From: Fragum whitleyi
Taxonomy: Eukaryota; Mollusca; Bivalvia; Cardiida; Cardiidae
Direction of reading: 5' to 3'
Length of the DNA: 64,000 bases
NCBI GenBank assembly: GCA_948146395.1
Contig: OX411551.1
Coordinates: forward strand, 64,189,346 to 64,253,345
The position numbers were made by a program, and so were the translations under genes. Positions within the stretch are counted from its first letter, which is position 1; each line of letters starts with the position of its first letter. Below the pieces are notes generated by a model. It was not told where the DNA came from. It saw only the letters and a program-made list of their open reading frames with translations, and searched no databases. This document shows, in pieces, positions 43,257 through 55,519 of the stretch.

Positions 43257-43431
43257 TTAAGACAGTGGACCCTTAATAGTTCAGCAGCGTTTCAGAAGAA
43301 ATGAGCTTTAACAGTGTGAAACCAGGTTTCCTAATGATTTTCATTAGGAAACCTCGATCAACATTGTGAAAACTCATAAGTGCCGAAATGGTCTGGAACT
43401 ATTATGGTTCCACTACCTTAATACACATTTA
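43257..43431. mobile_element. TTAA foldback MITE (GGTAGTGGACCCG), copy 3
   Basis: TTAA-GACAGTGGACCCTTAATAG ... CTATTATGGTTCCACTACC-TTAA, with the hairpin GTTTCCTAATGATTTTCATT and complement in the middle. Best-preserved copy. Confidence 0.88.
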
Positions 43432-43604
43432 TAGAAAATGATATTTCTAAAACTCTCTCACACGATTTCTTCAATCTTTCCCAAATTTCCTAAAGTAATC
43501 TCCACAGGTGGAAGTACATTGTCATATGCCAAGAATCAAGTGAAGGACCTATTGATTGAAAAAAACCCAGCATGAATCAACTTCGATCATAGCCATGGAC
43601 ATAG

Positions 43605-43760
43605 TAGGGCTTGAAAATTCCTCCCTTCCTGAATGATTTTTTTCTTTGTTTATATAAGCAGAATGGTGGATTTTGCAAAATTTCACTTAAGAAATTAATG
43701 TATCACTATAATTTCTTATATAGCAGGACAAGTAGAAAATTCTAGAATTTTCAAGCCCTG
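43605..43760. mobile_element. Small TIR MITE (AGGGCTTGAAAATTC), 5 bp duplication CATAG
   Basis: TAGGGCTTGAAAATTC...GAATTTTCAAGCCCTG is flanked by CATAG (43600-43604, 43761-43765). 156 bp, no ORF. Confidence 0.85.
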
Positions 43761-43765
43761 CATAG

Positions 43766-44040
43766 CATATTAGTAGCTCATCTGACTATGATTCAAATGG
43801 TCCCTGGTTTGATTCATGATGGCAGCACACATCTTTAACGACTATTTCTTTCACCAAAGGGTTTACAGTTGTACTGATGTAAACATATGTGGGAAAGCAG
43901 CTGGAGGCTAGGAAAATATGTAATGATAGTACTAGCTTGAGAAATACCAGGTATCCATTGTTAAGTTGCTCCAGCCTCTGCAAAATAACTGAAAAATTGA
44001 TGAAAGTAGCGTAAACTCTATTCAAACAAACATAACAAAC
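43766..44040 (+). mobile_element. tRNA-headed SINE
   Basis: The head TAGTAGCTCATCTGACTATG / TGGTTTGATTCATG is followed by the shared body (GGAGGCTAGG, AGAAATACCAGGTATCCATT, TTGCTCCAG) and a CAAACAAACATAACAAACC tail. Confidence 0.75.
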
Positions 44041-44507
44041 CATCATAGATATATCTGCATCCAAAAGTATCAATTGGCCTGGAAACAAGTTGCTTACTAA
44101 GAGCATAGTTTCATACAACTTGTTTTTTTCAATGTTGAAAGCCATTAAGATACACAATGGCAATAAACACCTATATGAAATGTGAAATTCATGTCATGTG
44201 TTTAACTGTGTACACAGTTGGCTCTTCCCATTCTTTTTAATACTGAACATCATTTTTAACCGGAACGTTGATGCTTTTGATATGTCATATAACCCATTTA
44301 CTAAATGATTGCCTATGATTTCTGTGACATTCTCCCAACATCAAAAGCATTACATATATTCATAAACTTTACATCCAGAAGAATGAAATAAAAGTTTTAC
44401 ACCCAGAATGGATTGTAAAACTAATAACAAAGTCGTGATAGTGTTATATGTATATAATTTTATTTTCATGTTAAGGTGTTCATGAATAAAATCTAATGGT
44501 GTGAGGA

Positions 44508-44567
44508 GTTATATGCAAAGCAAAATCCTCAGACTCGACCCTAGGATTTTACCTTTGCATATAACAA
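44508..44567. repeat. Hairpin
   Basis: GTTATATGCAAAGCAAAATC faces its complement around CAGACTCGACCC. 44170-45600 otherwise holds no gene or element I can identify. Confidence 0.75.
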
Positions 44568-45689
44568 TATCTGACTCAAATCATTTTTGAATCAACAATA
44601 ATGACATTTTTTCATTCATCAACAGTTTTTTATACCTTTTGATTACCCTTTCTTTTCAATCTACTCTTATTTCATCTCTCCCAAAGCGAATTTTAATACA
44701 TTTCATCATCACTCCTATCTTTTGTTGATAAGAATCCAAAGTCTGGCCCTTTGACTCGAGACAGTACAACTACCATCTTCATGAACTTTTTCTGGTGGGC
44801 TGTAAAATTGTAGAGAAACCGAGTTTAAACAAAGAATTAAGATACATGCAGAATTAGCCCAGTTTCCTTTCTTCTTGTCCTTAAATTTTTCATTCATCCA
44901 ATGCAAAAGATATAAAAAATCAATTGTTTTTCAATATCAACGAAGCAACTAGTTCAGTCCTGTTCTATTTACTTAATCAGGGATCATTTTAGGCAAGATT
45001 AATGAAAATTTTCTCGTTTTTCTTCATGAAATCTCATTCAAATTGGCTAAATGAGAGATAAATCCCTCAACAAAATATATGTTTAAGAGTTTATTCAATT
45101 TGCCATTAAAAACTTAGAATTTCATACAAGTTTGGGCTAAAAGAGATATTCCGAGCCTGAATTATCCCTGCTTATTTTCTTTTAAATGATTTTTTTTTAA
45201 AATTCTTTTAAAGATAATAGAAAAGACCATTCAAAAGCTGGATATGTTAGACACTATTTTTGTTTTGCAACGTGACACTGAAAATAGAGAAAATTTATGT
45301 CTATCAAGTTTTAGACTAAGTTGGGTAGAAAATTCTTGGGTACGAATAATTGGAAAATTACTTGAATTTTTGTACTTTATTAACTCCATGATTACCAAGA
45401 ATTATTGTAACAATAGAAAATATTTTATTAATTATGTATAAATTTGATCCGAAAATGGTCTCTCCTACATGTTTAATGATATAATTTGTGTTAAAGAATT
45501 TGTGATTGCAGACCCGGTTCATGGTCGTAAAGAAACTGTCGATTGATGGAATGCTAGCCTGTAAAAGAGGCCCTGTTTAAAATGCCTTTTTATCAAAAGA
45601 TTACTAAGCTTAAAGGATGAAAGGTCTTTGATCAGCATTGTCCAAATGCTTGTTCAAGACTGAAAATGTACCTTTGAATTTCCGTTGTC

Positions 45690-46300
45690 CTTGATTCTGC
45701 CATCTTGCATTTTGAAAACATGTCGCATGAATGTGGATGACGTGAGCAGCTTGGCCCAGGGGTGTACCGAATGCGTACATTGGCTGTCTAAAAATAGATT
45801 GTCGGAATAGAGGGCGCATGTCTCAACGTGACTTTTAGTGTCTTGTTTTATTTAACTCATAGTTGATATAAGTTTAAAACATTATCTTTCAAATACATTT
45901 GTTAAAATATGCTATAAAAATAATCCTTAGTTTAATGAATTAATAAAGAAAATATCATGTTTTCCGTACATGGGATGGATCCCCGATTTCCAGCAACGTC
46001 AATGTAATAAAGGAACCAGCTTGCCTAACAGGAAATAAAAGATGCTGGAGGAAAATAATGAAAATAAAATATTGAAAATATTGATACTTGTCTTAAAAGA
46101 GCGAATAATCGTCTACATGAAGGTCATTTTTATTTTGTAGTGATTTTTTCCATGGGATTTGCTTGTCATTTTACAAAAAACCATGTCAAACCGGCCACAA
46201 ATAAAACAAACAGACCCACTCGTCAGTTGTCATGCTATCATCCCGGTTCCTATACTAGCCCTTCAATCGTTCGCGTAAGTTTCTAACTAAGATTTGTATG
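45690..46300. promoter_or_regulatory. CpG-richer island, possible promoter or first exon
   Basis: On the minus strand GAGGGCGCATG is followed by an ATG in AAGATGGCAGAATC (about 45706), ending in a weak donor-like AAAGGTACAT. On the plus strand an ATG at about 46183 opens 31 codons up to CGTTCGCGTAAGT. Either could be a gene start, but no downstream exon supports it. Confidence 0.22.
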
Positions 46301-47230
46301 TCTTCTTATGGTAATTTCAAACCAGGAAAGGATCATTCACAATAATCTTTACACCTATCCACGTACATCTGCCTCTCTGTGCATCCGTTGTCATTTAATG
46401 TAATTTCATTGTCAAAAAGTTTTTCCCCAAATATGACAAATTTAGATTTTCACCAAAACATGTTGTCAGCAAATATTTTGAAATTTGATTGATCTGAATT
46501 TTTGATTTCTTTGAATAAAATATATTAGCTCTTCAAAAGTTAGAAAGCTTCTATCAATTTTATGCAGCTTTATTTGCAAATCATAAATTTTAATTACAGC
46601 TGGTGGGTTTGTTGCTGGATTTGGGACTACCAACAACAATTAGAAGGAATCAGAAAATTAATCAGGAATAAATCCTAGTGGAAAAGTTTAATGTCCAAGA
46701 ATAAATGGCAAAAATTTAAATTGAAGTAGATTTAGCCTTATTAATTTTACAGAGTGGAAACCCTGGCGTGCATTAACTAGACAGATTTGTAAAAATGTTC
46801 TATATAAGAAACAATTTATAAAGCCTTATGAATTTTCTCAGTTAAAAAATTCGTCCCCAACTGCATATTCACAATAGTTGATATTTACTTACATTTCTTT
46901 GGTGATAAAAAAAAGAAACAAATAGTCCACTACGTAAGCCTTTAGAAGTTAACTGAAGCAAATTATCCTGTGTTGACCTTATTTCAAAGTGTAAACTTAC
47001 TCTACACTGAAGTAAAGTCTGTGTTAATCATCCAGATATCCTGTGGTTAACCCTTTACTTTATTCAGGCACTGACATTTACCTATTACTATTAAAAAAAC
47101 AGTCTTACTGAATATTTCTTTTTTATGGGATCAATACAGATGGTCATTTTTTGCTTGGCTGCTTTTTAGAGGAAACCCTGGGTGACTTTCGCATTAGCGT
47201 ATCAAACTTTAAATTAAACTTGATTATATA
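46300..47230. other. AT-rich, no feature recognised
   Basis: I see no repeats with defined ends, no conserved exon and no RNA gene. Confidence 0.4.
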
Positions 47231-47286
47231 GATCTCTGTTGTTATTGAAGATATCTTTATGAAGCTTGGCATCTAGTTTCACCATC

Positions 47287-47530
47287 ACAAGAGCTATCCA
47301 GACTATCAAGGGGGATAACCCAGGATGTTTCTTTTTTTAAAAGTTTCAACACTTTCTTGACCTAGATTTTATGAATCTAATGGCATCTGTGTTCATAACA
47401 AGAGCTATCCAGACCATCAAGGGGGATAACCCAGGATGTTTCTTTTTGAAAAGTTTTGCCACTTTCTTGACTTAGATTTCTTTTGTTATCCAGCACCTGC
47501 AGCAGAGCATTGCACCTGAAGACGGTGCTT
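47287..47530. repeat. Two-unit repeat with AACAAGAGCTATCCAGAC
   Basis: AAGAGCTATCCAGACTATC and AAGGGGGATAACCCAGGATG occur at about 47290 and 47400. An inverted GCACCG-type end (GACGGTGCTTTTGTCA) closes the block at 47520. Confidence 0.6.
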
Positions 47531-47689
47531 TTGTCACAATATTTTTCAAGTTTCAAGTTGGAGAAAGTCCAGCAGGGCTATTGTTAAACCCTGGTGTCTG
47601 TCATAAGTATGCTTGTCTTTTAACTTTTATTTTCAACATCTTCTCTGAAACTAGTGGTCAGAATTCAACCAAATCACACAACTGAATTT

Positions 47690-48230
47690 CCGGAAATGTC
47701 TTCCAAATTTTTCCTCACTTTGTGCTCAAGACAAGCTATTATGGCTTGGTGTATGTCCATTGTCCATCATCAAAATTAACCTTGTATGCACTTTCAAGAC
47801 CACAATTTTTGCCCAATCAACCTTAAATTTGGTCAGAGTGATTGTGTTAGTGAAATCTGGGACAAGTTCAAAATTGGGTCAACTTGCGTCAAAAATTGGG
47901 TCATATGTTACAAAAATCTTGTAATATACTCTAATTTGGAAACATATTTTGCCCAAATAACCTGAAATTTGGTCAGAATAATTGGCTTGATTAAAATCTA
48001 GGATGTTAAAAATTGGGTCAACTGGGTCTAAGACTAGGTCAAATCTTAGAAAAATCTTGGATGTACTCTAAAGAGGCCACATTTTTTTCCCAATCAACCT
48101 GAAATTTGGTCAGAAAAATTGTCTTGATGAACGCTCGGACAATTTTGAAATGTTGTCAATTGGGGTCAAAAACTAGGTAACTGGGACAAATCTTCAAAGA
48201 AGGTGGTCTGAATGTGTCAGTTTGTATTCA
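47690..48230 (+). repeat. HINE-like core array
   Basis: Three to four units of about 140 bp share ACCTGAAATTTGGTCAGA, TTGGGTCAA and AATCTTG. It follows GCTATTATGGCTTGGTGTATG, the usual boundary signature of these elements. Confidence 0.6.
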
Positions 48231-48429
48231 GCTCTTTTCAGAATCTTAATTAGATGAATCTGAACAATTTTCAGATATATTAAAGACATAATTCAGACAA
48301 ATTTCTGCAAACTGAATATTTCTGAAACATTTTCCAGCCCCAATTCAGAGGTAATTTTCCTGGCAGATTCCAGTCAGACACCATTCAGCAAAAACTCAGA
48401 CTTAACCCGAAAAAATTTCAGACATTTGT

Positions 48430-48668
48430 TTCATGAGGGATACCACTGGCATTTCAAATACCACTGGTATTTTTTTGTCACTGGTAATCCACTGGAATGC
48501 CAGTGTCATTGGCTTCAGCAGTGGTATACCAGTGAAAGACGTTTCAAATACCAGTGGAATACCACTGACTGCTTTGATTCCACCGGTATACCAGTGGCAT
48601 TCCACTGGTATTTTTAATACCAGTGGTATTCAATGGTATTCCAGTGGTATTCCACTGACATTTTCTGT
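48430..48668. repeat. Self-complementary minisatellite, second locus
   Basis: The same CACTGGTAT/ATACCAGTGG words as at 38.7-39.2 kb. The right edge is CCACTGACATTTTCTGTGGGG, while the other locus starts CCCTACAGAAAAAAAGCAGTGG, so the two edges together look like a shared terminal inverted repeat. Confidence 0.82.
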
Positions 48669-48669
48669 G

Positions 48670-49570
48670 GGGAAAGTAATTAACCCATATTGGCTATTGT
48701 TCTAGATTCATTCAGTCAGTTTCCATTAGTGGCTCACTCTCTGTGATGTGATGTGGTTCATTCATGTTTCTTGGGAATAGTTGCTGGAATATTGTAGTTT
48801 GGTGGTGTGAACAATATTGTATATAGTTCTTAATTGGCATTCATGATGAATTTTGCAAGGAAATATAGGCCTTTCAAAAAGTGTGTTGGAGATTGTTTAA
48901 CAAAATTGAAATAACACCAAGAATGAATAGGTGAATTTCAAGTAAAGAGATTTGAAAATTTATCTTATGATAACACCATAATTGAAATGTATTTAAAAGA
49001 AAATAATAATAAAGACAATAAGATTTGAGATTCAATAGCAATTAGTTTGAACAAATTAAGAAGGGTAAACTTATTCAATTACCAATTGATTGCTACAAAA
49101 AGATGTTAACTTTCTAAATAACGAAGGAATTACTAGTTATATTGTTACAGAAATGAAAATTATAATAGTACTCATTATGATGATAATAATTCATAATTAA
49201 GATACTTAAAAAACATAAAATCTGAAATTTGATTAAATTATTTGCAAAGTGCATAAGTCTAAATATTGTCATCAGCACAAAGCTCCACCTTTGATAAGGT
49301 AGATCAAGTTTCTCTTGAAGCATTTTTGTAAGAGTTATGCCCCTTTTAGAATTTTTGCATTATCCAGCATTTTCAACGTTGCACCTGTAGGCGGTGCTCT
49401 TGTTATACTTTGTTATACAGCAGAGGTACTCTATAACAGGGGAGAAAAGAAGAGAAATATATCAACCCTTGTCATGATGAACCCGGAATATTTCTGCTTT
49501 GGCAGGAAAAACAAAGATTTATCTGCACAAATGTTCAATCTGATCTTATTCCATACCACTTGATTTTCCT
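48670..49570. other. AT-rich, no gene; fragment of the GCACCGCC element at 49250-49412
   Basis: The complement of 49385-49412 reads AACAAGAGCACCGCC. From 49460 a fragment of the CCCTTGTCATG MITE follows. The rest is unassigned. Confidence 0.4.
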
Positions 49571-49574
49571 TTTT

Positions 49575-50775
49575 AGTCCCCTACCGGCGAAAGCCAAAGG
49601 GGACTATAGGTTTGCGCTCCGTCCATCCGTCCTTCCCTCCGTCTGTCCGTCTGTCTGTCAGTCAGGATTTCAGTTTTCCGGACTTTTTTTCTTAACCCTT
49701 GGAGATATTGAGCTGATTTTTGGTATGTGAGTCCGCATCAATGAGTTACAGAACGAGTTTGAGTTTGGTTCCGGTCCATTGATTTTTGTGGAAGATACGG
49801 ATGCTGGACTTAAAAATTACCAGGAAATTTCAGTTTTCCTGACTTTTTTTCTTAACCCTTGGAGATATTGAGCTGATTTTTGGTATGTGAGTCCGCATCA
49901 ATGAGTTACAGAACGAGTTTGAGTTTGGTTCCGGTCCATTGATTTCTGTGGAAGATACAGATGCTGGACTTGGAAAATTACTAGGAAATTTCAGTTTTCC
50001 TGACTTTTTTTCTTAACCCTTGGAGATATTGAGCTGATTTTTGGTATGTGAGTCCGCATCAATGAGTTACAGAACGAGTTTGAGTTTGGTTCCGATCCAT
50101 TGATTTTTGTGGAAGACAGGATGCTGGACTTAGAAAATTACCAGGAAATTTCAGTTTTCCGTACCTTTTTACTTAACCCTTGCAGATATTGAGCTGATTT
50201 TTGGTATGTGAGCCCGCATCAATGAGTTACAGAATGAGTTTGAGTTTGGTTCCAGTCCTTTGATTTTTGTGGAAGATACGGATGCTGGACTTGGAAAATT
50301 ACCAGGAAATTTCATTTTTCCGGACTTTTTTTCTTAACCCTGGGAGATATTGAGCTGATTTTTGGTATGTGAGTCCGCATCAATGAGTTACAGAACGAGT
50401 TTGAGTTTGGTTCCAGTCCATTGATTTTTGTGGAAGATACGGATGCTGGACTTAGAAATTTGCAGGAAATTTCAGTTTTCCGGACTTTTTTTCTTAAATC
50501 TTGGAGATATTGAGCTGATTTTTGGTATGTGAGTCCGCATCAATGAGTTACAGATCAAGTTTGAATTTGGTGCAGGTCCATTGATTTTTGTGGAAGATAC
50601 TGATGCTGGACTTAGAAAAATACCAGGAAATATCCAGATTTTTTTTTTTTATCCTCATAGATATTGAGCTGATAAATAAAATCTGATACAACTAATATTT
50701 TGGAGAGGTAGTTATACCTTTACCACCAAAAAAGATACTGCTCTAGGGATATATTTATAAATCCGGTAGGGGACT
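49575..50775 (-). mobile_element. HINE/pearl-like array bounded by AGTCCCCTACCGG inverted ends
   Basis: The 3' end lies at left: hairpin AGTCCCCTACCGGCGAAAGC...GGGGACTA (49574-49606), then a CCGTCTGTCC microsatellite. Six units of about 159 bp follow (TTGGAGATATTGAGCTGATT, GAGTCCGCATCAATGAG, GGTCCATTGATTTTTGTGG), then CCGGTAGGGGACT at 50763. Units are about 95 percent alike by eye, so the array is fairly young. Confidence 0.88.
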
Positions 50776-50956
50776 TGGTATTGCCATGCAATACTTCCAA
50801 ATGCTTGTTTAACCAGAAAGTTTAAAATTATGTTTCTGAAATGAATACTGATTCACAATTAGTGCATTCAGTACTTTCAGCATTTTGATTCAATACAATT
50901 TTGAAAAGTGTTTTATTCAGCAAAAATCAAGAAAATTTATCCTCTTTCTGTACAAC

Positions 50957-51198
50957 TCCGAGTCCAAGGTTATTAAACTTTTCTCAGGCTCAGGCTCAAT
51001 TTTCTCAAAATTCAATCCTAGATTAAAGCCGTAATTCTGTTTATAACTCATTTAATGTATTAACATAAAAGAGGATATTGATAAGTTGTTATTTATAACA
51101 ACTTATCAATATTATGTTTTATTTTTATACATTTATTTCAATTTAAAATTTGAGAAAATTGAGCCTGAGCCTGAGAAAAGTTTTATAACCTCGGGCCC
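50957..51198. mobile_element. Foldback MITE (TTATAACCTCGGGCCC family), copy 3
   Basis: The arms CTTTTCTCAGGCTCAGGCTC and complement are almost perfect. The centre is GATAAGTTGTTATTTATAAC followed by its mirror. Confidence 0.85.
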
Positions 51199-51454
51199 TG
51201 GTACTGGTTTCTGAATCTGTATGACATATGACAGATATTGTTTTGTGGGGTTATGTGGGTGTATAATACAAGATGAATAGTTTACAGATATCATCCTGGC
51301 TCATTTATTGATTGGTGATGGAAAATGTTGTCACCAAGCTTAATTCCATGACATATCCAATAATTTATTAAAGTCAAATGTAACTCAAATAAGGTGTTTT
51401 TAAGCTTTATTATAAGTCTTGAACTAGAACACAGCTTGGCTACTATTATGAATT

Positions 51455-51730
51455 CTGGGACGAGGTCATATAGTGCAGTTGGTAGCACATCGGCGTGTCC
51501 ATATCGAGGTCCCGGGTTCGATCTATGACTGTGCCTGTCATCCTTTCCAACTAATTGTCTCCCACCAATAGGTTGATAATCGTAGACCTATGTGGTATAG
51601 TGGCTGGAGGCTAGGCAAGGATGTTATGGTAGTACATGTGAGAAATACCAGGAATCTATTGTTAGGTGCTCCAGTCAACATTTGTGAAAAATTGTTGAAA
51701 GCGGGGTAAAACCCCATTCTAGCAAAACAT
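51455..51730 (+). mobile_element. tRNA-headed SINE, best-preserved copy
   Basis: The head AGTGCAGTTGGTAGCACATC (A box) and GGTCCCGGGTTCGATC (B box) are well kept. The body has GGCTGGAGGCTAGGCAAGG and AGAAATACCAGGAATCTATT, and ends AAAGCGGGGTAAAACCCC. Confidence 0.82.
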
Positions 51731-51963
51731 TGAATTCTATAAAATGTTTAATCTTCTCAAAGTCATGTCAGCTCAGTGGTTGAAACGGGCTGAGCAGTGA
51801 GCAATTTGTGTCGGACATTGTCAGTCTCTCACTTATCATGAGCTAATTAAACATATAGTCACCTTCAACTAGTTACATGAAGAAGCAGCTTGAAATATAA
51901 ATGGTGGTCTGAGGATTAAAAGTTTTCTATAATCAGTGAACCAGCCACAGAGATTTATATGCT

Positions 51964-52203
51964 TTATCCCTTGTCATGCTGAATAAATTTTGGCTGAAAA
52001 TTTTCATCTAAATCAAAGGGCAAAAAGCACTGAAAGTACCAAATGTAGGTCATCTTTTATTTAAAAACTAAATCTATTTACAATTCTGGTTTAGAAGTGA
52101 GAAACAGGTGGTGTAGACTAACATCAGACTGCACATATGCTTGTGTTGGTCTATAGCTCCTGTCAAAGCAGGAATATTCTGGGTTCAGCATGTCAAGGGT
52201 TAA
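51964..52203. mobile_element. TTAA MITE CCCTTGTCATGC, copy 2
   Basis: TTAT(C)CCTTGTCATGCTGAA ... TTCAGCATGTCAAGGG-TTAA, about 240 bp. The left TTAA has one change. Confidence 0.8.
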
Positions 52204-52622
52204 GTATTGTTGAAACTGATGTTATACCCAGCAAAACAAATACTGATACAGAGTTGTGTGCCTTTGACAGTTGCTGTATGCTCTAGATGCAGCCATTTAA
52301 AAATGGTATTTTGGCAGTGATTTCTTCCAATTATCATTCATTAATATAATTTATAGCAATGTTGACCATCAAAACTCACTCAGAACTTTTCAGCTTTTTC
52401 AGTTACAATGAGGAATGATTATTTCTTTGAAGAGTTATTAAATGCATCCATTTCCTCTGTTCAAAGCGTGGTCAGAACTCTAAAACGAAGTAGTAATGGT
52501 CCTCAATAGACCTGACCACAGATTACATTGAGGTTAGAACTTCTACTAAAAAAGTCATAAAACTGCCCAGCCACTCTTAGTAACAGCTGTCATTGTTTTC
52601 TGATCCTGAGTTTATAAGAATA

Positions 52623-52863
52623 TTAACCCTTGTCATGCTGAATAAATTTTGGTTAAAAATTCTCATCAAAATCAAAGGGCAAAAAGCACTGAAAGTACCA
52701 ACTGTAGGTCAATTTTTATTTGAAAAACTAAATCTATTGACAATTCCGGTTTGAAAGTGAGAAACAGGTGGTGTAGACTAACATCAGACTGCACATATGT
52801 GTAGGCTGATGTTTGTCTATAGCTCCTGCCAAAGCATTCCGGGTTCAGCATGGCAGGGATTAA
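52623..52863. mobile_element. TTAA MITE CCCTTGTCATGC, copy 3
   Basis: TTAA-CCCTTGTCATGCTGAA ... GGTTCAGCATGGCAGGGA-TTAA. The interior is about 90 percent like copies 1 and 2 by eye. Confidence 0.85.
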
Positions 52864-52965
52864 AGCAATATAGGTTCAGTTAGCAAGTAGGAAGGCCCAG
52901 GGTATCCAGGAATGAATAAGGGGATGAAATTAAAGACTGTCCTAAAGTAGATTAAGGCAATAATA

Positions 52966-53148
52966 GGCCTAATAGATCCATAACATTTTGGAACACATGA
53001 ACTTTCACAATGTTAACTGAGGTTTCCTAATGAAATCATTAGGAAACCTTGGTAATGATTTCATTAGGAAACTTTGGTTAACACTTTTAAAATTCATGAC
53101 TTCTGAAATGGTGCGGATCTATAACAATTAAGTCTAATACTTTAATGT
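52966..53148. mobile_element. TTAA foldback MITE (GGTAGTGGACCCG), copy 4
   Basis: The centre GGTTTCCTAATGAAATCATT is present twice in tandem (52,990-53,080). The outer TIRs are decayed. Confidence 0.6.
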
Positions 53149-53174
53149 AACCCTGGTGAAAAAAATTGAAAATT

Positions 53175-53400
53175 CAGCTATATCATAATTCTTTAAATGA
53201 AGACAATGTTTCAGTGTGACCAAAGATTGTAACTTTTCATGTAATTATCATTGAAATTGCTATGCAATGTGTCAAATTTATAGTTTAATGAGTCAATGGA
53301 TGATCCTTGGGTGACTCTTTATTACTCTAGTAAGCTGTATCATGATTCTTCAAATGAAGACAATTTTTCAGTGTGAACAAAGATTGTAACTTTTCATGTA
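53175..53400. repeat. 159 bp tandem repeat, left part
   Basis: One full unit (53175-53333) and the first part of a second unit (53334-53400), cut by the TIR element at CATGTA. It resumes at 60837. Confidence 0.85.
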
Positions 53401-54301
53401 CAGTTAAACTTCGGTAGCTCGAACACCTTGGGGACTTGACAATTTGTTCGAGAGATCGGTTGTTCGACCAATCCAAAAAACTGTAAAGGTACCAGAAGAC
53501 GGGAATGCGCCACATCCGGTAATACATCGTATCCGAATATACGTATACTTATTTGGTTCTTCAATTTCACTCTTTAATTCACTGTTTTTAGGCTTCTTAC
53601 GATTGATCCACGGGATTTGTGTTTGAAAATGAATAAAGTAAAAAAATGATGAAATAACTTTAGACTAAAGAGTGTTATTATTGCATTCCCTCTGTTTACA
53701 AAAAAGGCTACCGTATTATTATTCCTGTTACGTACGCGGCCTCAATTGCAAGTGAAAAAATAATTAAAGTGAAATTCAAACACCGTCTAAATGCTGAACC
53801 TTAAACGTTTTCGAGTTAATAAATTTACGCCGGTCTTTGAGAAAATGTAGGTCCATCTAAATTTAAAGCCAAAAATTCTAAACGAGTAAATCGTTCGGAC
53901 CCTTCTCGTCATACTTTCAAGCGGACGTTACGGGTCTGTATGTTTTTTGACATCGCTTAAGTAACTAGTCGCCGAAATAACAACAATAGACAATAAATAG
54001 TACTGAATGTAAACAGCAGATGGCCAAACAACAAGTTAATTCAATTAAATAAAACAGTGTATTTTTCACGGAATTGGTAATTATAATGTACGGTGCGTCA
54101 TTGACAGTAAGGTGTCAAAAAAGGATTACGAGTTGAAAAGTGTGAAAATCACCTAAATATGACATCTTGTTTTTAGCGATAGACCCTTTGTTTGAATTTC
54201 CCTAGGTGAAATATAAAGCATTTTTAACTTCCGGACTGAAGAATGTTTTTTTGAGAGTTCGACCGTCCTGCTGTACGAGTTTTCCGAGGTCGAACACAAT
54301 G

Positions 54302-54540
54302 AATTGGCCATCAAACGACAAGATATTGATCACATTAAATATGATTTATTTGGTACATCTCAGTCATGTTACACAAAAAAGGTCAATAAGACGGAATACG
54401 AATTATACATAACCGTCACTATCTTTAAGCAAGAATATACCAATGAGCCAGCACTGCTTTACCAACATGCAAAAATGATAATGTTATGAGGTATAAACAA
54501 ATGAACTTTATGCAATGCTGGCTAATTGATCATCCGCCAA
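54302..54540 (-). repeat. Ngaro split repeat B2 (3' end)
   Basis: Terminal copy of B1, ending at AATTGGCC next to host ...CACAATG. One substitution relative to B1 was seen (near 54482). Confidence 0.92.
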
Positions 54541-54700
54541 TTCAGACTGTTGCACTAATTTGGACTCAACATACCACATCTATCATAATGGTAAGCTCTG
54601 AGGATCTAAAAGAAATGTCCCTAAGGCAATTGATCCTCATGAATTACCATATGACATCAGAACTAACTCATTCACTTATGGGGTTCTATGGGAGGGAGGG

Positions 54701-54873
54701 TAAATTTTCAGACAACTTGTACGCGACTGAGTAAAATAAAACTGTGACGTATCACGCATGATTTTCACTTTTATACTTCGACTCAATATTTGACCAATCA
54801 AGATCTTGCTATGCTCGTTGCCAATTAACGAGTTTTACTATGCCTGTCGCGTCATCGCAAAACTATGCAAATT
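54701..54873 (-). repeat. Ngaro split repeat A2
   Basis: Internal copy of A1, directly abutting B1. A 160 bp spacer (54541-54700) separates it from B2; it holds no clear ORF of its own. Confidence 0.92.
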
Positions 54874-55108
54874 GGCCATCAAACGACAAGATATTGATCA
54901 CATTAAATATGATTTATTTGGTACATCTCAGTCATGTTACACAAAAAAGGTCAATAAGACGGAATACGAATTATACATAACCGTCACTATCTTTAAGCAA
55001 GAATATACCAATGAGCCAGCACTGCTTTACCAACATGCAAAAATGATAAGGTTATGAGGTATAAACAAATGAACTTTATGCAATGCTGGCTAATTGATCA
55101 TCCGCCAA
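54870..55108 (-). repeat. Ngaro split repeat B1
   Basis: The 239 bp repeat is shared with B2 at 54302-54540 and overlaps A2 by the four bases AATT. The B1-A2 junction is the template for closing the cDNA circle in this class. Confidence 0.92.
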
Positions 55109-55519
55109 ACCAAGCCCTCACACACCCCAACATTAGCAAAATATATTCAAAAAGACAAATAAAATATAACACTCCTATAATAACAAATCATATTCATTAT
55201 TAAAAAGATACAAATTCCATTCAAACAACCTCTCCCTGTTCAAAAGCAATATGAAATACTATTGCCACATGAACAAACCTCCAAAGAAGGGATGTATCTC
55301 CTTTAAAGAGGGCCCCTTCCCCTGTCCCATTAAATAAAACCCGTCCCAATCCATAAATAGTATAAAATATTACTATTATATGCATTATCCTCTGATAGAG
55401 TAATATACCCCTATCAAAGAGGGCCCCTCCCCTGCAATATTTTCCCTTGTATCTCATTACACATTTAGATTTGAAAGTAAATATGACTATGCTATGTAAT
55501 GAAAATGGAATTCAAATAA

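Noticed and set aside
43786..44163. 125-residue minus-strand ORF
   Set aside because: It lies mostly in a plus-oriented SINE, with no protein similarity that I recognise.
54304..55057. Twin ORFs of about 62 and 83 codons as a duplicated small gene
   Set aside because: They are the B2 and B1 split repeats of the Ngaro element on the non-coding strand.
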